Source of the DNA: Bacillota bacterium
Lineage (GTDB): Bacteria; Bacillota; Clostridia; Oscillospirales; Ruminococcaceae
Direction of reading: 5' to 3'
Length of the DNA stretch: 64,000 nucleotides
Assembly (NCBI GenBank): GCA_023396225.1
Contig: JAEWWT010000010.1
Span: forward strand, 1-64,000
Part shown: one piece after another, positions 1 to 8,974 of the stretch
Layout: each line of letters starts with the position of its first letter
Numbering within the stretch: position 1 is the first letter of the stretch
Translations under genes and position numbers: made by a program
Notes under the pieces: model-generated
Seen by the model: the letters and a program-made list of their open reading frames with translations, nothing else
Database searches by the model: none
Told to the model about the DNA's origin: nothing

Positions 1-120
<120 letters not shown>

Positions 121-121
121 A

Positions 122-161
122 AAATAAGACAAAGTACTTATGTGCTTTGTCTTATTTTTTT
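122..161 (+). terminator. Intrinsic terminator of the rRNA operon
   Basis: A 16-base-pair stem (122-137 with 142-157) around a TTAT loop, followed by a run of T, sits immediately after the 5S gene. Confidence 0.9.
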
Positions 162-489
162 GTGTAATTATCAAATACCGCAAACCTACCCAAGTGCAAA
201 CAGACAGGAACAGGAATTGAAACGAATGGACATACAGATTTCCCGATAAACTATGGTGAATTGGGTTATTGCAGTGGTAAATCTTCTTGCACCACTGTAT
301 GAAAAAATGTTAAAGCCTTATAAATAATTTTCACTGCCCTGTTTAGAAACGGGGCAGTGTTTTTAAATGCTGTCAGGGTTGGTAGTTTGACGGTTACCGA
401 TCTTCAGCTAAAGTTCAGTTTAAAAACAACCTATAAACAAATTTGTTTTTTATACTATGAACATAGCAAATGAGAGGAGCTTAAATCAT
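162..489. other. Intergenic stretch with one terminator-like hairpin
   Basis: There is no supportable gene between the rRNA terminator and the lipoprotein gene. A GC-rich hairpin with CACTGCCC at 332-339 and GGGCAGTG at 352-359, followed by TTTTTA, looks like a terminator on the plus strand. That implies an upstream transcript or a decayed gene in 170-330, but the short reading frames there match nothing I recognise. AGAGGAGC at 472-479 is the ribosome binding site of the next gene. Confidence 0.5.
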
Positions 490-2235
490 ATGAAAAATAT
501 TGGGAAAATCAAAGCCATACTTGCGGCTTCACTTGTAATTCAGATTGTGACGGCATGTTCAGATCAAACTGCTGACAATTTAGCAAAGATTACTACAATA
601 GCGTCAATATTAGAAAAAGACGTTTCAGCAAATTATGATAATGAAGATTATTACTTTGACTGGAAAAGTCAAGGCTATGAAACCATAGATATTAGCAGTA
701 ATGTTTCAGCTATTACTAAAAGTGGCATATATGAAATTACAGGAACTGCAAAAGATGGAAGCATTACAGTTAATGTTGATAAATCAACAGACTCTGGAAT
801 TGTTTATCTTGTTCTTAATAATGCTAACATTTCAAGTTCAACGACTGCTCCTATACATATAAAGGATGCAGAAAAAGTTGTGCTGGTTCTTGAAAATGGA
901 ACTACCAACACTATATCACAAGGAAGCAGTATAACAATCAACGATAAAGACGAACTGAAAATTACTGACGGTACAATTTATATTAATTCAAAAGCTGACG
1001 GAATAGTCGGAAAAGACATTCTTGCTGTCAAAAAAGCTTTAATCACTATTATAGCAGGAAAAGACGGAATGCGTTCTACTAATGATAAGGATGGAAATAT
1101 GGGTAATGTTGTGATTACAGATGGTACTTTTAATATTACATCAAATAATGATTCAATACAGGCTTACGGGTTATTGAAGATTGATGGAGGAACATTCAAC
1201 ATAATCTCTGGCGGGGGATATATCGGAGTTACACGACAGGGCAACGACTTAGTGCATGGCGGAAGAAGTGATGCTCATGGACAGTTTCCTACTGAACAGA
1301 CTGTCGATGATATTTCTGCTGAAACAGACACAGAAAGTCAGAAAGGTTTGAAATCAATAGGAAAGCTTATAATTAATAATGGAACATTTACTATTTCATC
1401 AACTGATGACTCAATACATTCTGCAGGAAAAGTTTCAATCAACGGTGGAACAATAGATATTCAAAGCGGTGATGATGCAATCCATTCAGATACTGATGTG
1501 ACAATAAACAATGGTGATATTACTGTTGCAAACTGCTATGAGGCTGTTGAGGGCAAAAACATTACTGTCACAGGCGGGGAAATTGATACTATTTCCAATG
1601 ATGATGCTTTTAATGTCAATGATTCAGCAGGCATTCTAAAACTTAGTGGTGGCAATATTTTGGTGAATTCAGGTGGTGACGGTATTGACTCAAATAGCAC
1701 TATTGAAATGAGCGGCGGTACAGTATATGTCAGTGGTCCTACCAATGACGGAAATGGCTCAGTTGACTATCAGGTTAGCTTTTCAATAACAGGTGGCACA
1801 CTTGTGGCAGCAGGTTCAAGCGGAATGGCTCAGGCCCCTGAATCAGGAACACAATCTTCAGTTCTTATGTATTATAATACAGCACAGTCGGCAGGAACTG
1901 TAATAACTCTTAAAGACAGCGGCGGAAATACAGTTGTAACGTACACCCCTGAAAAGGAATTTTCCTCTGCTGTAATCTCATCACCTGATTTGAAAACAGG
2001 TCAGAACTATACTCTTTACAGTAATGATACTAAGGTAGTTACATTTACGTTATCTGACACAACAACTTATTTAAATGAATCAGGTATAACTGAAAAGCAA
2101 AGTGGAGTTGGAAGAATGCCAGGGGGGAATGGTGGTCAAAGAGGAGGATTTACAGGTGAAAGGCCAGCTCATCCTGACGGAACACCGTCAACTGATGTGT
2201 TGGGCAGCTTGGGCATAAATCAAGACATTAAATAA
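490..2235 (+). CDS. Lipoprotein with parallel beta-helix carbohydrate-binding domain (Cthe_2159/DUF4353-like)
   Basis: This is a 581-residue secreted lipoprotein. The start at 490 is preferred over an in-frame ATG at 457 because GAGAGGAGC precedes it at proper distance and it begins a Lys-rich signal peptide ending in a VTAC lipobox (Cys about residue 23). The body is a long series of imperfect beta-helix turns (GGTFNI, INGGTIDIQSGDDAIHSD and similar), with repeated DD/SDD pairs likely to bind calcium. The C-terminus is Gly-rich and disordered. The known family member, Clostridium thermocellum Cthe_2159, binds acidic and cellulosic polysaccharide. It is followed by VTC-domain and DUF4956 genes; in many Firmicutes such a trio contains CotH instead, so a surface or polymer role is inferred. 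No catalytic residues are evident. Confidence 0.8.
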   Translation: MKNIGKIKAILAASLVIQIVTACSDQTADNLAKITTIASILEKDVSANYDNEDYYFDWKSQGYETIDISSNVSAITKSGIYEITGTAKDGSITVNVDKSTDSGIVYLVLNNANISSSTTAPIHIKDAEKVVLVLENGTTNTISQGSSITINDKDELKITDGTIYINSKADGIVGKDILAVKKALITIIAGKDGMRSTNDKDGNMGNVVITDGTFNITSNNDSIQAYGLLKIDGGTFNIISGGGYIGVTRQGNDLVHGGRSDAHGQFPTEQTVDDISAETDTESQKGLKSIGKLIINNGTFTISSTDDSIHSAGKVSINGGTIDIQSGDDAIHSDTDVTINNGDITVANCYEAVEGKNITVTGGEIDTISNDDAFNVNDSAGILKLSGGNILVNSGGDGIDSNSTIEMSGGTVYVSGPTNDGNGSVDYQVSFSITGGTLVAAGSSGMAQAPESGTQSSVLMYYNTAQSAGTVITLKDSGGNTVVTYTPEKEFSSAVISSPDLKTGQNYTLYSNDTKVVTFTLSDTTTYLNESGITEKQSGVGRMPGGNGGQRGGFTGERPAHPDGTPSTDVLGSLGINQDIK

Positions 2236-2273
2236 ACGGGAATAACTATTTGCACTATACAGATATAGAAACT

Positions 2274-2345
2274 AGAGTAAAAAATCTTTTACTCTGCTAT
2301 ATGGTCCTTCTTTTGCAAAATGGACAGCAGAAAGGAGTGGTTATT
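2274..2345 (+). promoter_or_regulatory. Dispersed structured leader, copy 1 (short form)
   Basis: Hairpin 1 is AGAGTAAAA (2274-2282) with TTTTACTCT (2287-2295). Hairpin 2 begins GCTATATGGTCC and closes through GGAC-AGC, directly followed by the ribosome binding site AGAAAGGAG and GTGGTTATT before the ATG at 2346. It has the same architecture as the copies at 3160, 8851, 14077 and 18335, but the stem sequences differ in a compensating way. Confidence 0.6.
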
Positions 2346-3149
2346 ATGACAATTAAATCATTTAAGCGTTATGAAATTAAATATTTTGTTACAATACAGC
2401 AATATCAGTTATTGAAAGCTGAACTTGAAAAGCGCATGGTACTTGATGAAAATTGTGCTGAAACAGGAAGCTATATGATTTATAATTTATATTTTGACAC
2501 TGATGATGATGCTGTTATACGTCATTCACTGGAAAAGCCGTATTATAAAGAAAAACTTCGCCTTCGATCATATACTATTCCCAAAAGCGGCGACGATCTG
2601 ATTTTTCTTGAGCTTAAAAAGAAAATTGGCGGGATTGTTGCAAAACGAAGAGCGACAATTCCTTATTCAGAAGCATTGAATTTTGTTTACACAGGAAAAG
2701 TTCCTGAAACAGATAACTATCAGGACAGACAGGTTCTTAATGAAATAAAAGATTTTCTTGATCGCTGTAAGGTTAAACCAACTGTCTTTATAAGCTATGA
2801 AAGAAACGCTTATTTTGATAAGAATGACAGCGAATTTAGAGTTTCGTTTGATAAACAAATTCTGACAAGAAGAACACAGGTAAACCTTATTGACGGTAAT
2901 TTTGGAACAGAGCTTATTGGAAATGACTGCTATCTAATGGAAATAAAATGTGCAGAGCAAATTCCAATGTGGTTGTGCCGCATAATGTCAAAAATGAAAA
3001 TATATTCTACAGGATTTTCTAAATACGGCACGGAGTACAAAAATTACTTCAGAAAAAAAGAGCAATTACTTTCTCATGATAAATGTCTGATAAATAATCC
3101 TGAAGCTTTGCTTATTCAGGGATTAACCTCAATTAATACGGCAATATAA
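2346..3149 (+). CDS. Polyphosphate polymerase (VTC) domain protein
   Basis: This 267-residue soluble protein matches the VTC catalytic-domain family, the tunnel-fold enzymes that make polyphosphate from ATP in yeast vacuoles. Visible hallmarks are the early RYEIKYFV strand, the basic pair KEKLRLRSY around residues 68-76, LELKKKIGG with acidic and basic residues on alternating strands, a KRRA strand, VFISYERNAY, and a late MEIKC strand. An upstream in-frame start at 2250 exists, but the segment 2250-2345 is the leader hairpin region. ATG 2346 follows AGAAAGGAG, so it is preferred. It lies between the beta-helix lipoprotein and the DUF4956 membrane protein, a frequent neighbourhood. The true substrate in bacteria is not established. 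Confidence 0.8.
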   Translation: MTIKSFKRYEIKYFVTIQQYQLLKAELEKRMVLDENCAETGSYMIYNLYFDTDDDAVIRHSLEKPYYKEKLRLRSYTIPKSGDDLIFLELKKKIGGIVAKRRATIPYSEALNFVYTGKVPETDNYQDRQVLNEIKDFLDRCKVKPTVFISYERNAYFDKNDSEFRVSFDKQILTRRTQVNLIDGNFGTELIGNDCYLMEIKCAEQIPMWLCRIMSKMKIYSTGFSKYGTEYKNYFRKKEQLLSHDKCLINNPEALLIQGLTSINTAI

Positions 3150-3159
3150 GGAGAGATTA

Positions 3160-3287
3160 GTGTGAAAAATAATTTTTACACACGGCTATTTGTTCCTTTT
3201 CTGCAAAAAAGACGGCAGAAATTTTGCTTAGCTGAACTCAGTTCAGGTTCAAGACCAGAACAAATAGCAGAAAGGATGGTTATTTAA
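3160..3287 (+). promoter_or_regulatory. Dispersed structured leader, copy 2 (full length)
   Basis: Hairpin 1 spans 3160-3183 (GTGTG-AAAA paired to TTTT-CACAC with one A-A mismatch). Hairpin 2 has perfect 11-base outer arms GCTATTTGTTC (3185-3195) and GAACAAATAGC (3258-3268), with inner TTCTGC/GCAGAA and GAAC/GTTC stems. The ribosome binding site AGAAAGGA and ATGGTTATT follow. It ends at the start of the DUF4956 gene. Confidence 0.65.
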
Positions 3288-3977
3288 ATGTTAGAAACTA
3301 TATTTTCAAATACTGTTGCTGATTCTATAAGTCTGGGATCAACACTTGTTATCATTATAAGTTCGCTTATGCTGGGACTTGGCATAAGTCTTGTATACAT
3401 GTTCACCCATAAAAAGGAGGAGTACTCATCCAGTTTCACAACCGCACTAATTATGCTTCCTGCAATTATTGCAATAATTATTCTTTTGGTTGGAAACAAT
3501 GTTGCAAGGGCGTTTTCGCTTGCAGGAGCTTTCAGTTTAATAAGATTCAGGAGCGCACCGGGCGACTCAAAGGACATTGCATTTGTGTTTTTTACTCTTG
3601 GTGTAGGTCTTGCGTGCGGAATGGGTTATATCAGTTATGCTGTACTGTTTGCTGTAATTTTGTGCGCTGTTATGGTTATACTTAATAAACTCAACTTTGG
3701 CAAAAAGAAAAATAGCGAAATGCGGCTTAAAATTGCAATTCCTGAGGATATGGATTATCAGGGCGTTTTTGATGATGTTCTTGATGAATATACATCTGAC
3801 CGTAAATTAGCCAGAGTTAAAACGACTCAGTTTGGATCGCTTTTTGAAATTACTTATGACATTACTATGAAGGACACAGCACAGTCAAAAGAATTCATTG
3901 ACAAGCTAAGATGCAAAAACGGCAATCTTAATATAATGCTTTTAATGAAAGAAAATGCTGAAGCGGCAGTATTCTAA
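3288..3977 (+). CDS. DUF4956 family membrane protein
   Basis: The 229-residue product has an N-terminal membrane half with about four hydrophobic segments (residues 12-38, 50-65, 70-80, 98-131) and a soluble C-terminal half (about 135-229). The motif NNVARAFSLAGAFSLIRFRSAPGD (described here by its RFRS core, about residues 84-90) is characteristic of DUF4956 proteins. These are repeatedly encoded beside VTC-domain proteins, as here, which suggests the pair acts together at the membrane, perhaps in polymer synthesis or export. The function is unproven. Ribosome binding site AGAAAGGATGG precedes the start and is supplied by the leader repeat. Confidence 0.8.
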   Translation: MLETIFSNTVADSISLGSTLVIIISSLMLGLGISLVYMFTHKKEEYSSSFTTALIMLPAIIAIIILLVGNNVARAFSLAGAFSLIRFRSAPGDSKDIAFVFFTLGVGLACGMGYISYAVLFAVILCAVMVILNKLNFGKKKNSEMRLKIAIPEDMDYQGVFDDVLDEYTSDRKLARVKTTQFGSLFEITYDITMKDTAQSKEFIDKLRCKNGNLNIMLLMKENAEAAVF

Positions 3978-3989
3978 TAAATCAGCTGA

Positions 3990-4018
3990 TTGAAATAAAT
4001 AAATATCTATGATATACT
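3990..4018 (+). promoter_or_regulatory. Sigma-A type promoter of the two-component genes
   Basis: TTGAAA at 3990-3995, a 17-base spacer and TATACT at 4013-4018. It lies in the short gap after the DUF4956 gene and reads toward the response regulator. Confidence 0.7.
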
Positions 4019-4047
4019 AAAGCTAAATAAAACAAGGGTGAATGGAC

Positions 4048-4737
4048 ATGGCAAAAATTTTAATATGTGATGATGAATATGGACTTCGGGCAGTAATTAA
4101 AAGATATGCGGTTTTTGAGGGGCATGAGATTATTGAAGCCGGTGATGGCATGGAGGCAGTAGAAGCGTGTCGTAAAGACAGCTTTGATATCATAATAATG
4201 GATGTTATGATGCCTGAACTTGATGGGTTTTCTGCTGTAAAGGAAATAAGGAAAATCTCTGATACTCCTGTTATAATGCTTTCTGCACGCGGTGAAGAAT
4301 ACGATAAGATAATCGGCTTTGAACTTGGTGTTGACGATTATGTTGTTAAGCCGTTTTCGTCTAAGGAAATAATGCTTCGTGTAAATGCAATTCTCAGAAG
4401 AACACAAAACAACGATTCACAAACGGCTGGCTACGGACATGTGATATTTAAAAAAGAGGGATTGACTGTAGATTTTACTGCATACAAGGTATTTATTAAC
4501 GATGTGCAGGTAGATTTAGCACCGAAAGAATATGATCTATTGTTTTATCTTATCCGCAACAAAAATATAGCTGTTACGAGAGAAAAACTGCTTACAGAAG
4601 TTTGGGGATATGATTACTTCGGAGATGATAGGACTCTTGATACGCATATGAAGCTTTTAAGGAAATCAATCGACCCATATTCAAATTTTATTACAACACT
4701 ACGTGGATTTGGATACAGATTTGAGGGGGAAGGTTGA
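4048..4737 (+). CDS. OmpR/PhoB-type response regulator
   Basis: A 229-residue regulator. The N-terminal receiver domain shows the acidic pair DD near residue 7, the phospho-acceptor Asp in IIIMDVMMPELDG (about residue 50), Ser in MLSARGEE and Lys in VVKPFS. The C-terminal winged helix (about 130-229) ends in the typical DTHMKLLRKSI and LRGFGYRFE motifs. AAGGG at 4034-4038 fits the ATG at 4048 better than the ATG at 4042. It overlaps or abuts the histidine kinase gene, forming one operon. The adjacent DUF4956/VTC/lipoprotein genes are plausible targets, but no operator repeat was identified. Confidence 0.9.
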   Translation: MAKILICDDEYGLRAVIKRYAVFEGHEIIEAGDGMEAVEACRKDSFDIIIMDVMMPELDGFSAVKEIRKISDTPVIMLSARGEEYDKIIGFELGVDDYVVKPFSSKEIMLRVNAILRRTQNNDSQTAGYGHVIFKKEGLTVDFTAYKVFINDVQVDLAPKEYDLLFYLIRNKNIAVTREKLLTEVWGYDYFGDDRTLDTHMKLLRKSIDPYSNFITTLRGFGYRFEGEG

Positions 4738-4747
4738 GAGGGGAAGT

Positions 4748-6205
4748 ATGGAAATAAGTATGAAAATTAATATGAACAAGTTTCGTCTTAAGTGGAAAAT
4801 ATTTTCTTATCTTATTGGCTTCTGCACTTTACTGCTTATTATATTGTGGCTGTTTCAGACAGTTTTCCTAAGATCTTTTTATCTTGGTATTAAAGTAAAT
4901 GAAGTTAAAAGTAATGCCGCTATTATTGAAAAAAATATAGATCATGAAGACTTGTCTGATTTAGTTGAAACTGTTTCAGAAAACAGTGATATGTTTGTTG
5001 AGATTATGACTATTGATGCTCAAAATATATATTTATCTGATCAGAAAAAAGGTGATATTCCCTATACAGAAAAATTAGATATGATTAAAAAGGCACAGCT
5101 TGATAATGGTGAGTATTATCAATATTCAACCTTAAGGCCACCATTAAAACCAGCAGTAAATAATGACTTTTTTGGGAAACCACCTCCGGATTATAAACAT
5201 CCGTCACAGTCACTCATGTATATAAAAATAGTTGAAAGTAATAAAAACGGAATTGTGGTTGTTTTCATTAATTCAATTATTTCCCCTGTTAATGCTACAG
5301 TAACGACTTTGCGTTATCAGCTTTATGTAATAACAGCAATTATAATAGTATTATCTATTGTTCTTTCTTTTATTATTGCAAAGCGTGTTTCTATACCTAT
5401 TGAAGAAATTAATAAAAGTGCAAAGTGTCTTGCAAAGGGTTGTTATGATACACAGTTTAGCGGAAAGGGGTTTCTTGAAATAGGGGAGTTATCTGACACT
5501 CTTAACACAGCTGCCGTCGAACTTTCCAAAGTGGAAGAACTCCGCCGTGAGCTTATGGCTAACATATCACATGATCTTCGCACACCGCTTAGTCTTATTT
5601 ACAGCTATGCGGAGGTGATGCATGATTTTCCTGCTGAAATCACACCTGAACAGACACAGACAATTATGGATGAAACTCAGCGGCTTTCCACACTTGTTAA
5701 TGATGTTCTTGACATTTCAAAGCTTGAAACAAAAACACAACAGCTTAATATTACAGAATATAATCTTACACAGAGCATAAAATTAACTTCAGAAAGGATC
5801 TTGGAACTTATTAAGAAAGATGGATATACACTTTCATTTACTTATGATAAGGATGTAACCGTCTGCGCTGATGAAGTAAAGATTACACAGGTTTTTTATA
5901 ACCTTTTACTTAATGCTATTAATTATACGGGCATCGACAAAACAATTAAAGTCTGCCAGAGCATAAAGGGCGAAAAAGTAAGAATTGCAGTAAACGATTC
6001 AGGTGAAGGTATTGCTTCGGAGGATGTTCCATATATCTGGGACAGATATTATAAGGTAGATAAAAAGCATAAGCGTGCTGTAACAGGAACAGGATTGGGA
6101 TTATCAATTGTGAAGAAAGTAATTGGTCTGCATGGAGGTGAATACGGAGTTGAGTCGAAAGTAGGAAACGGAAGCACTTTCTGGTTTGAATTAATGATTA
6201 AATAA
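4748..6205 (+). CDS. Sensor histidine kinase
   Basis: The product is a 485-residue membrane kinase. It has an N-terminal transmembrane helix (about residues 15-37), an extracellular sensor region of roughly 150 residues rich in Pro and charged residues, a second transmembrane helix (about 188-213), HAMP (about 214-265), the H-box ISHDLRTPLS, the N-box NLLLNAINY, and the G boxes DSGEGI and GTGLGLSI. The ATG at 4748 follows GAGAGGGG at good spacing; the frame is open further upstream into the response regulator. It pairs with the preceding response regulator, presumably phosphorylating it in response to an envelope signal that cannot be named from sequence. Confidence 0.9.
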   Translation: MEISMKINMNKFRLKWKIFSYLIGFCTLLLIILWLFQTVFLRSFYLGIKVNEVKSNAAIIEKNIDHEDLSDLVETVSENSDMFVEIMTIDAQNIYLSDQKKGDIPYTEKLDMIKKAQLDNGEYYQYSTLRPPLKPAVNNDFFGKPPPDYKHPSQSLMYIKIVESNKNGIVVVFINSIISPVNATVTTLRYQLYVITAIIIVLSIVLSFIIAKRVSIPIEEINKSAKCLAKGCYDTQFSGKGFLEIGELSDTLNTAAVELSKVEELRRELMANISHDLRTPLSLIYSYAEVMHDFPAEITPEQTQTIMDETQRLSTLVNDVLDISKLETKTQQLNITEYNLTQSIKLTSERILELIKKDGYTLSFTYDKDVTVCADEVKITQVFYNLLLNAINYTGIDKTIKVCQSIKGEKVRIAVNDSGEGIASEDVPYIWDRYYKVDKKHKRAVTGTGLGLSIVKKVIGLHGGEYGVESKVGNGSTFWFELMIK

Positions 6206-6478
6206 AAGCAAGCAGTGTAATAAGTGTATTTAACTCAATAATTTAAAGATAATTATATTATTAACTAAATATACTTTAGTTTTTGTATACTTAAAAATGG
6301 ATAGGATATTAATATAAATTTGTATATGTTAATTAAAGAATATATTATAAAAAACAAACGGAGTAATCCAACAGTACCAAAAATATGATGCCAAGTATTT
6401 GGCATCTTTGTTTTCATGGTTAGTATTTAATTTGCGAAGCTACAGGTACTATTCTATAACGAAAGAAGAGCTTACAAG
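6206..6478. other. AT-rich intergenic region with terminator-like hairpin
   Basis: The only structured element seen is a hairpin at 6387-6406 (GATGCCAAG... paired with ...TTGGCATC) followed by TTTGTTTT, a plausible terminator. The rest is very AT-rich and has no gene. GAAAGAAGAG before 6479 is a weak ribosome binding site. Confidence 0.45.
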
Positions 6479-7321
6479 ATGAATAGTAGAAAAATAATTG
6501 CCGCATGTGGAAACGACTGTGCGAAATGTCCGAGATTTCTGCCTAAAACAGATGATGAATTACATAATACTGCAGCGCTGTGGTATAAAATAGGGTATCG
6601 TGACCATGTAGTGACAAATGAGGAAATCAGCTGTAATGGCTGCAAAAAAGAAAATTGGTGCAGATACGAAATAATCAGCTGTACATCCAAGAAAAATATA
6701 CATAACTGTGGTGAATGCAAAGAATACCCTTGTATTAAAATAAGCACAGCTTTCGATAAAACTATGGAATTTGAACCAAAATGCAGAGAAATTTGTACTG
6801 ATGATGAATACAGTATAATGGTAAAAGCTTTCTTTGAAAAGAAAAAGAATCTTGATGAAGAGAATGCTTTTCTCAATGGAAGTTCTGTAATTAGTGAAGC
6901 TCACAAAAATGACCTTGACGACTTGCTTTTACTTTACACTCAGCTGCATGGGAACACTATACCTGAGAAAAGTAGTTCTCTTCTTGAGTTGTGGCAGAAT
7001 ATTATAAAAGACCCTAATCATCATATTGTTGTTTGCAAGAAAGACGGCAGGATTATCTCATCCTGCGTTATAGTAATAATTCGAAATCTTACACATAGTC
7101 AGCGTCCATATGCACTTATTGAAAATGTTATCACTGATGAACAGTACAGAAAAATGGGACTTGCATCTGCTTGTCTTGATTATGCAAAGAAAATTGCACA
7201 AAAGGAAAATTGTTATAAAATAATGCTGATGACAGGTTCAAAGCAGGAAAGCACATTGCAATTTTATGAGAGGGCAGGATATAACCGTCTTGATAAAACA
7301 GCGTTTATTCAATGGCTTTGA
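6479..7321 (+). CDS. DUF3795 - GNAT acetyltransferase fusion
   Basis: A 280-residue two-domain protein. Residues 1 to about 100 carry nine or more Cys residues in DUF3795-like pairs (CGNDCAKCPRF, CNGCKKENWC, CGECKEYPC), a probable metal-binding module. Residues about 145-280 are a GNAT acyltransferase: IENVITDEQYRKMGLASAC contains the acetyl-CoA-binding Q/R-x-x-G-x-A loop, and MLMTGS...LQFYERAGY is the typical last beta strand and helix. A stand-alone DUF3795 gene (9513) and a stand-alone GNAT gene (7418) lie within 3 kb, so this is either a fusion of two locally recurring domains or their source. The acyl acceptor is unknown. Confidence 0.8.
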   Translation: MNSRKIIAACGNDCAKCPRFLPKTDDELHNTAALWYKIGYRDHVVTNEEISCNGCKKENWCRYEIISCTSKKNIHNCGECKEYPCIKISTAFDKTMEFEPKCREICTDDEYSIMVKAFFEKKKNLDEENAFLNGSSVISEAHKNDLDDLLLLYTQLHGNTIPEKSSSLLELWQNIIKDPNHHIVVCKKDGRIISSCVIVIIRNLTHSQRPYALIENVITDEQYRKMGLASACLDYAKKIAQKENCYKIMLMTGSKQESTLQFYERAGYNRLDKTAFIQWL

Positions 7322-7417
7322 ATAAACTGTTGAAATATTTTTGTATACATATATGCAGGCAGATTTTTATTGTATAAAGTAATGCTGATGTAAAAATAAA
7401 CAAGAGAAGGTGCATTA

Positions 7418-7897
7418 ATGAGCTATAAAATAATACAAGCAGAGCAAAGTGATTTAAAGCAGATACTTGAATTACAGTATCTCGCATATCAAAGTGAAGC
7501 AAAGCTTTTAAATAATTATGATATTCCTCCTCTTAAGCAGACTTTTGAGGAATTACAAATGGAATTTCAAAGCGGCATTTTTTTAAAAGCTGTAAGTGAA
7601 GAAGATAAAATAATTGGTTCTGTCAGAGGTTATATAAACGATAATACTTTACATATTGGAAAGCTTATCGTACACCCAGCTTATCAGGGGAAAGGCATAG
7701 GCACAAAACTTCTTGCTGAAATTGAACAATTTTATCCCAAAGCAAGATATGAGCTTTTTACAAGTGATAAAAGTATTAAAAATCTTGACTTGTACAAGAA
7801 AAATGGTTATACCATTTTTAGTGAAAAGCAGATTACTTCTGATTTAAAGTTTATTTATCTAGAAAAGCATGGTAGGGTAAAAAATCATGAAAATTGA
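7418..7897 (+). CDS. GNAT family N-acetyltransferase
   Basis: The 159-residue protein is a single GNAT domain. HIGKLIVHPAYQGKGIGTKLL around residues 78-98 holds the acetyl-CoA pyrophosphate loop (Q-G-K-G-I-G), and LDLYKKNGY near residue 131 is the conserved terminal motif. AGAGAAGG precedes the ATG. The stop overlaps the start of the WYL regulator by 11 bases, so the two are translationally coupled; this regulator may control the unit. The substrate cannot be told from sequence. Confidence 0.85.
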   Translation: MSYKIIQAEQSDLKQILELQYLAYQSEAKLLNNYDIPPLKQTFEELQMEFQSGIFLKAVSEEDKIIGSVRGYINDNTLHIGKLIVHPAYQGKGIGTKLLAEIEQFYPKARYELFTSDKSIKNLDLYKKNGYTIFSEKQITSDLKFIYLEKHGRVKNHEN

Positions 7898-8792
7898 TAG
7901 ACTTATCGGAATAATCACCATATTATTAAGAGAAGAAAAAGTTACTGCACCTTACCTTGCTGAAAGATTTGAAGTATCGAGAAGAACAATAAACCGTGAC
8001 ATTGAGGATATTTGCAAAGCAGGTATACCTATTGTTACTGAACAGGGTTATAACGGTGGAATATCAATAGCACAAGGATATAAAATTGATAAAGCATTGC
8101 TTTCTGATAAGGATTTGAAAATGCTTTTCACTGGGTTAAAGGGACTTGACAGTGTTTTAATTTCTCCCAAAAGCGACAGCCTTGCAGAAAAGTTTGCTGT
8201 AAAAAATAATACTGTGGTTTCAGACAATATACTTATTGATTTATCTTCGCATTTTAAAAATAGTCTTGCGCCTAAAATAGAAGAAATACGTAATGCGATT
8301 GATAGCCGGAAATTAATCGAGTTTGATTATTATTACTCAAAGGGGAACATGAAAAGGACAATTGAGCCATATCTAATAGTTTTTCAATGGTCAGCATGGT
8401 ATGTTTATGGATATTGTAAACTTCGTGAGGATTTCCGCATGTTCAAGCTAAACCGTTTGTGGAATCTCGTTGTTACAGATGAAAAGTATATATACCGTGA
8501 GCAAAGTCAAGATAAGATTGATTTTAACAGCTGCTGGACACCTGAATTTCATTTATCAGCAGAAGTTGATGAAAGCTTTAAATACAGGCTTATTGATGAA
8601 TATGGTATTAACTGCTATACAGAAAATGAAAATGGGACGCTTCACTTTGAAATATACTTCACAAATTACAATGAGCTACTTATATGGGTGCAAGGTTTTG
8701 GAGATGGTATCAAAGTTATTGAACCTGAATGTTTAAGAAAAGACTTGCTAGAGAAATCAAAGAAAATTGTGGAATTATATTCAGAAACATGA
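7887..8792 (+). CDS. WYL-domain transcriptional regulator (YafY/DeoR-like HTH)
   Basis: The 301-residue protein has an N-terminal winged helix-turn-helix (residues 1-60; VTAPYLAERFEVSRRTINRDIEDIC is the helix-turn-helix region) and a WYL domain from about residue 130 (YYYSKGNMKRTIEPYLIVFQWSAWYVYGYC), followed by the WCX-type C-terminal region. WYL regulators sense small ligands or nucleic acids. It is coupled to the GNAT gene upstream. Confidence 0.88.
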   Translation: MKIDRLIGIITILLREEKVTAPYLAERFEVSRRTINRDIEDICKAGIPIVTEQGYNGGISIAQGYKIDKALLSDKDLKMLFTGLKGLDSVLISPKSDSLAEKFAVKNNTVVSDNILIDLSSHFKNSLAPKIEEIRNAIDSRKLIEFDYYYSKGNMKRTIEPYLIVFQWSAWYVYGYCKLREDFRMFKLNRLWNLVVTDEKYIYREQSQDKIDFNSCWTPEFHLSAEVDESFKYRLIDEYGINCYTENENGTLHFEIYFTNYNELLIWVQGFGDGIKVIEPECLRKDLLEKSKKIVELYSET

Positions 8793-8850
8793 CATACTGT
8801 TGTCGGGTTTTTAGTGATATACTTGCATTATAAATGAAAAAGAGGTATTA

Positions 8851-8974
8851 GCGTGAAAATGATTTTCACGCAGCTATTTATTCCTATCTAAAAAACAAGA
8901 GCAGAATTTTTGCTTAATTGACCTAAGTTCAGGTTCAAGAACGAATAATTAGCAAAAAAGGAATGGAGATTATT
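8851..8974 (+). promoter_or_regulatory. Dispersed structured leader, copy 3
   Basis: Hairpin 1 is perfect: GCGTGAAAA (8851-8859) with TTTTCACGC (8863-8871). Hairpin 2 outer arms are GCTATTTATTC (8873-8883) and GAATAATTAGC (8943-8953), with one mismatch. It shares the AAGTTCAGGTTCAAGA segment with copy 2. AAAAAAGGAATGGAGATT leads into the ATG at 8975. Confidence 0.65.

Noticed and set aside
165..330. Short reading frames between the rRNA terminator and the lipoprotein gene, including a 24-codon frame at 253-327
   Set aside because: No ribosome binding site and no recognisable protein; probably decayed sequence.
1536..1745. Minus-strand frame inside the beta-helix gene, and many similar frames inside other genes
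   Set aside because: They lie opposite or out of frame within clear genes and have no ribosome binding sites.
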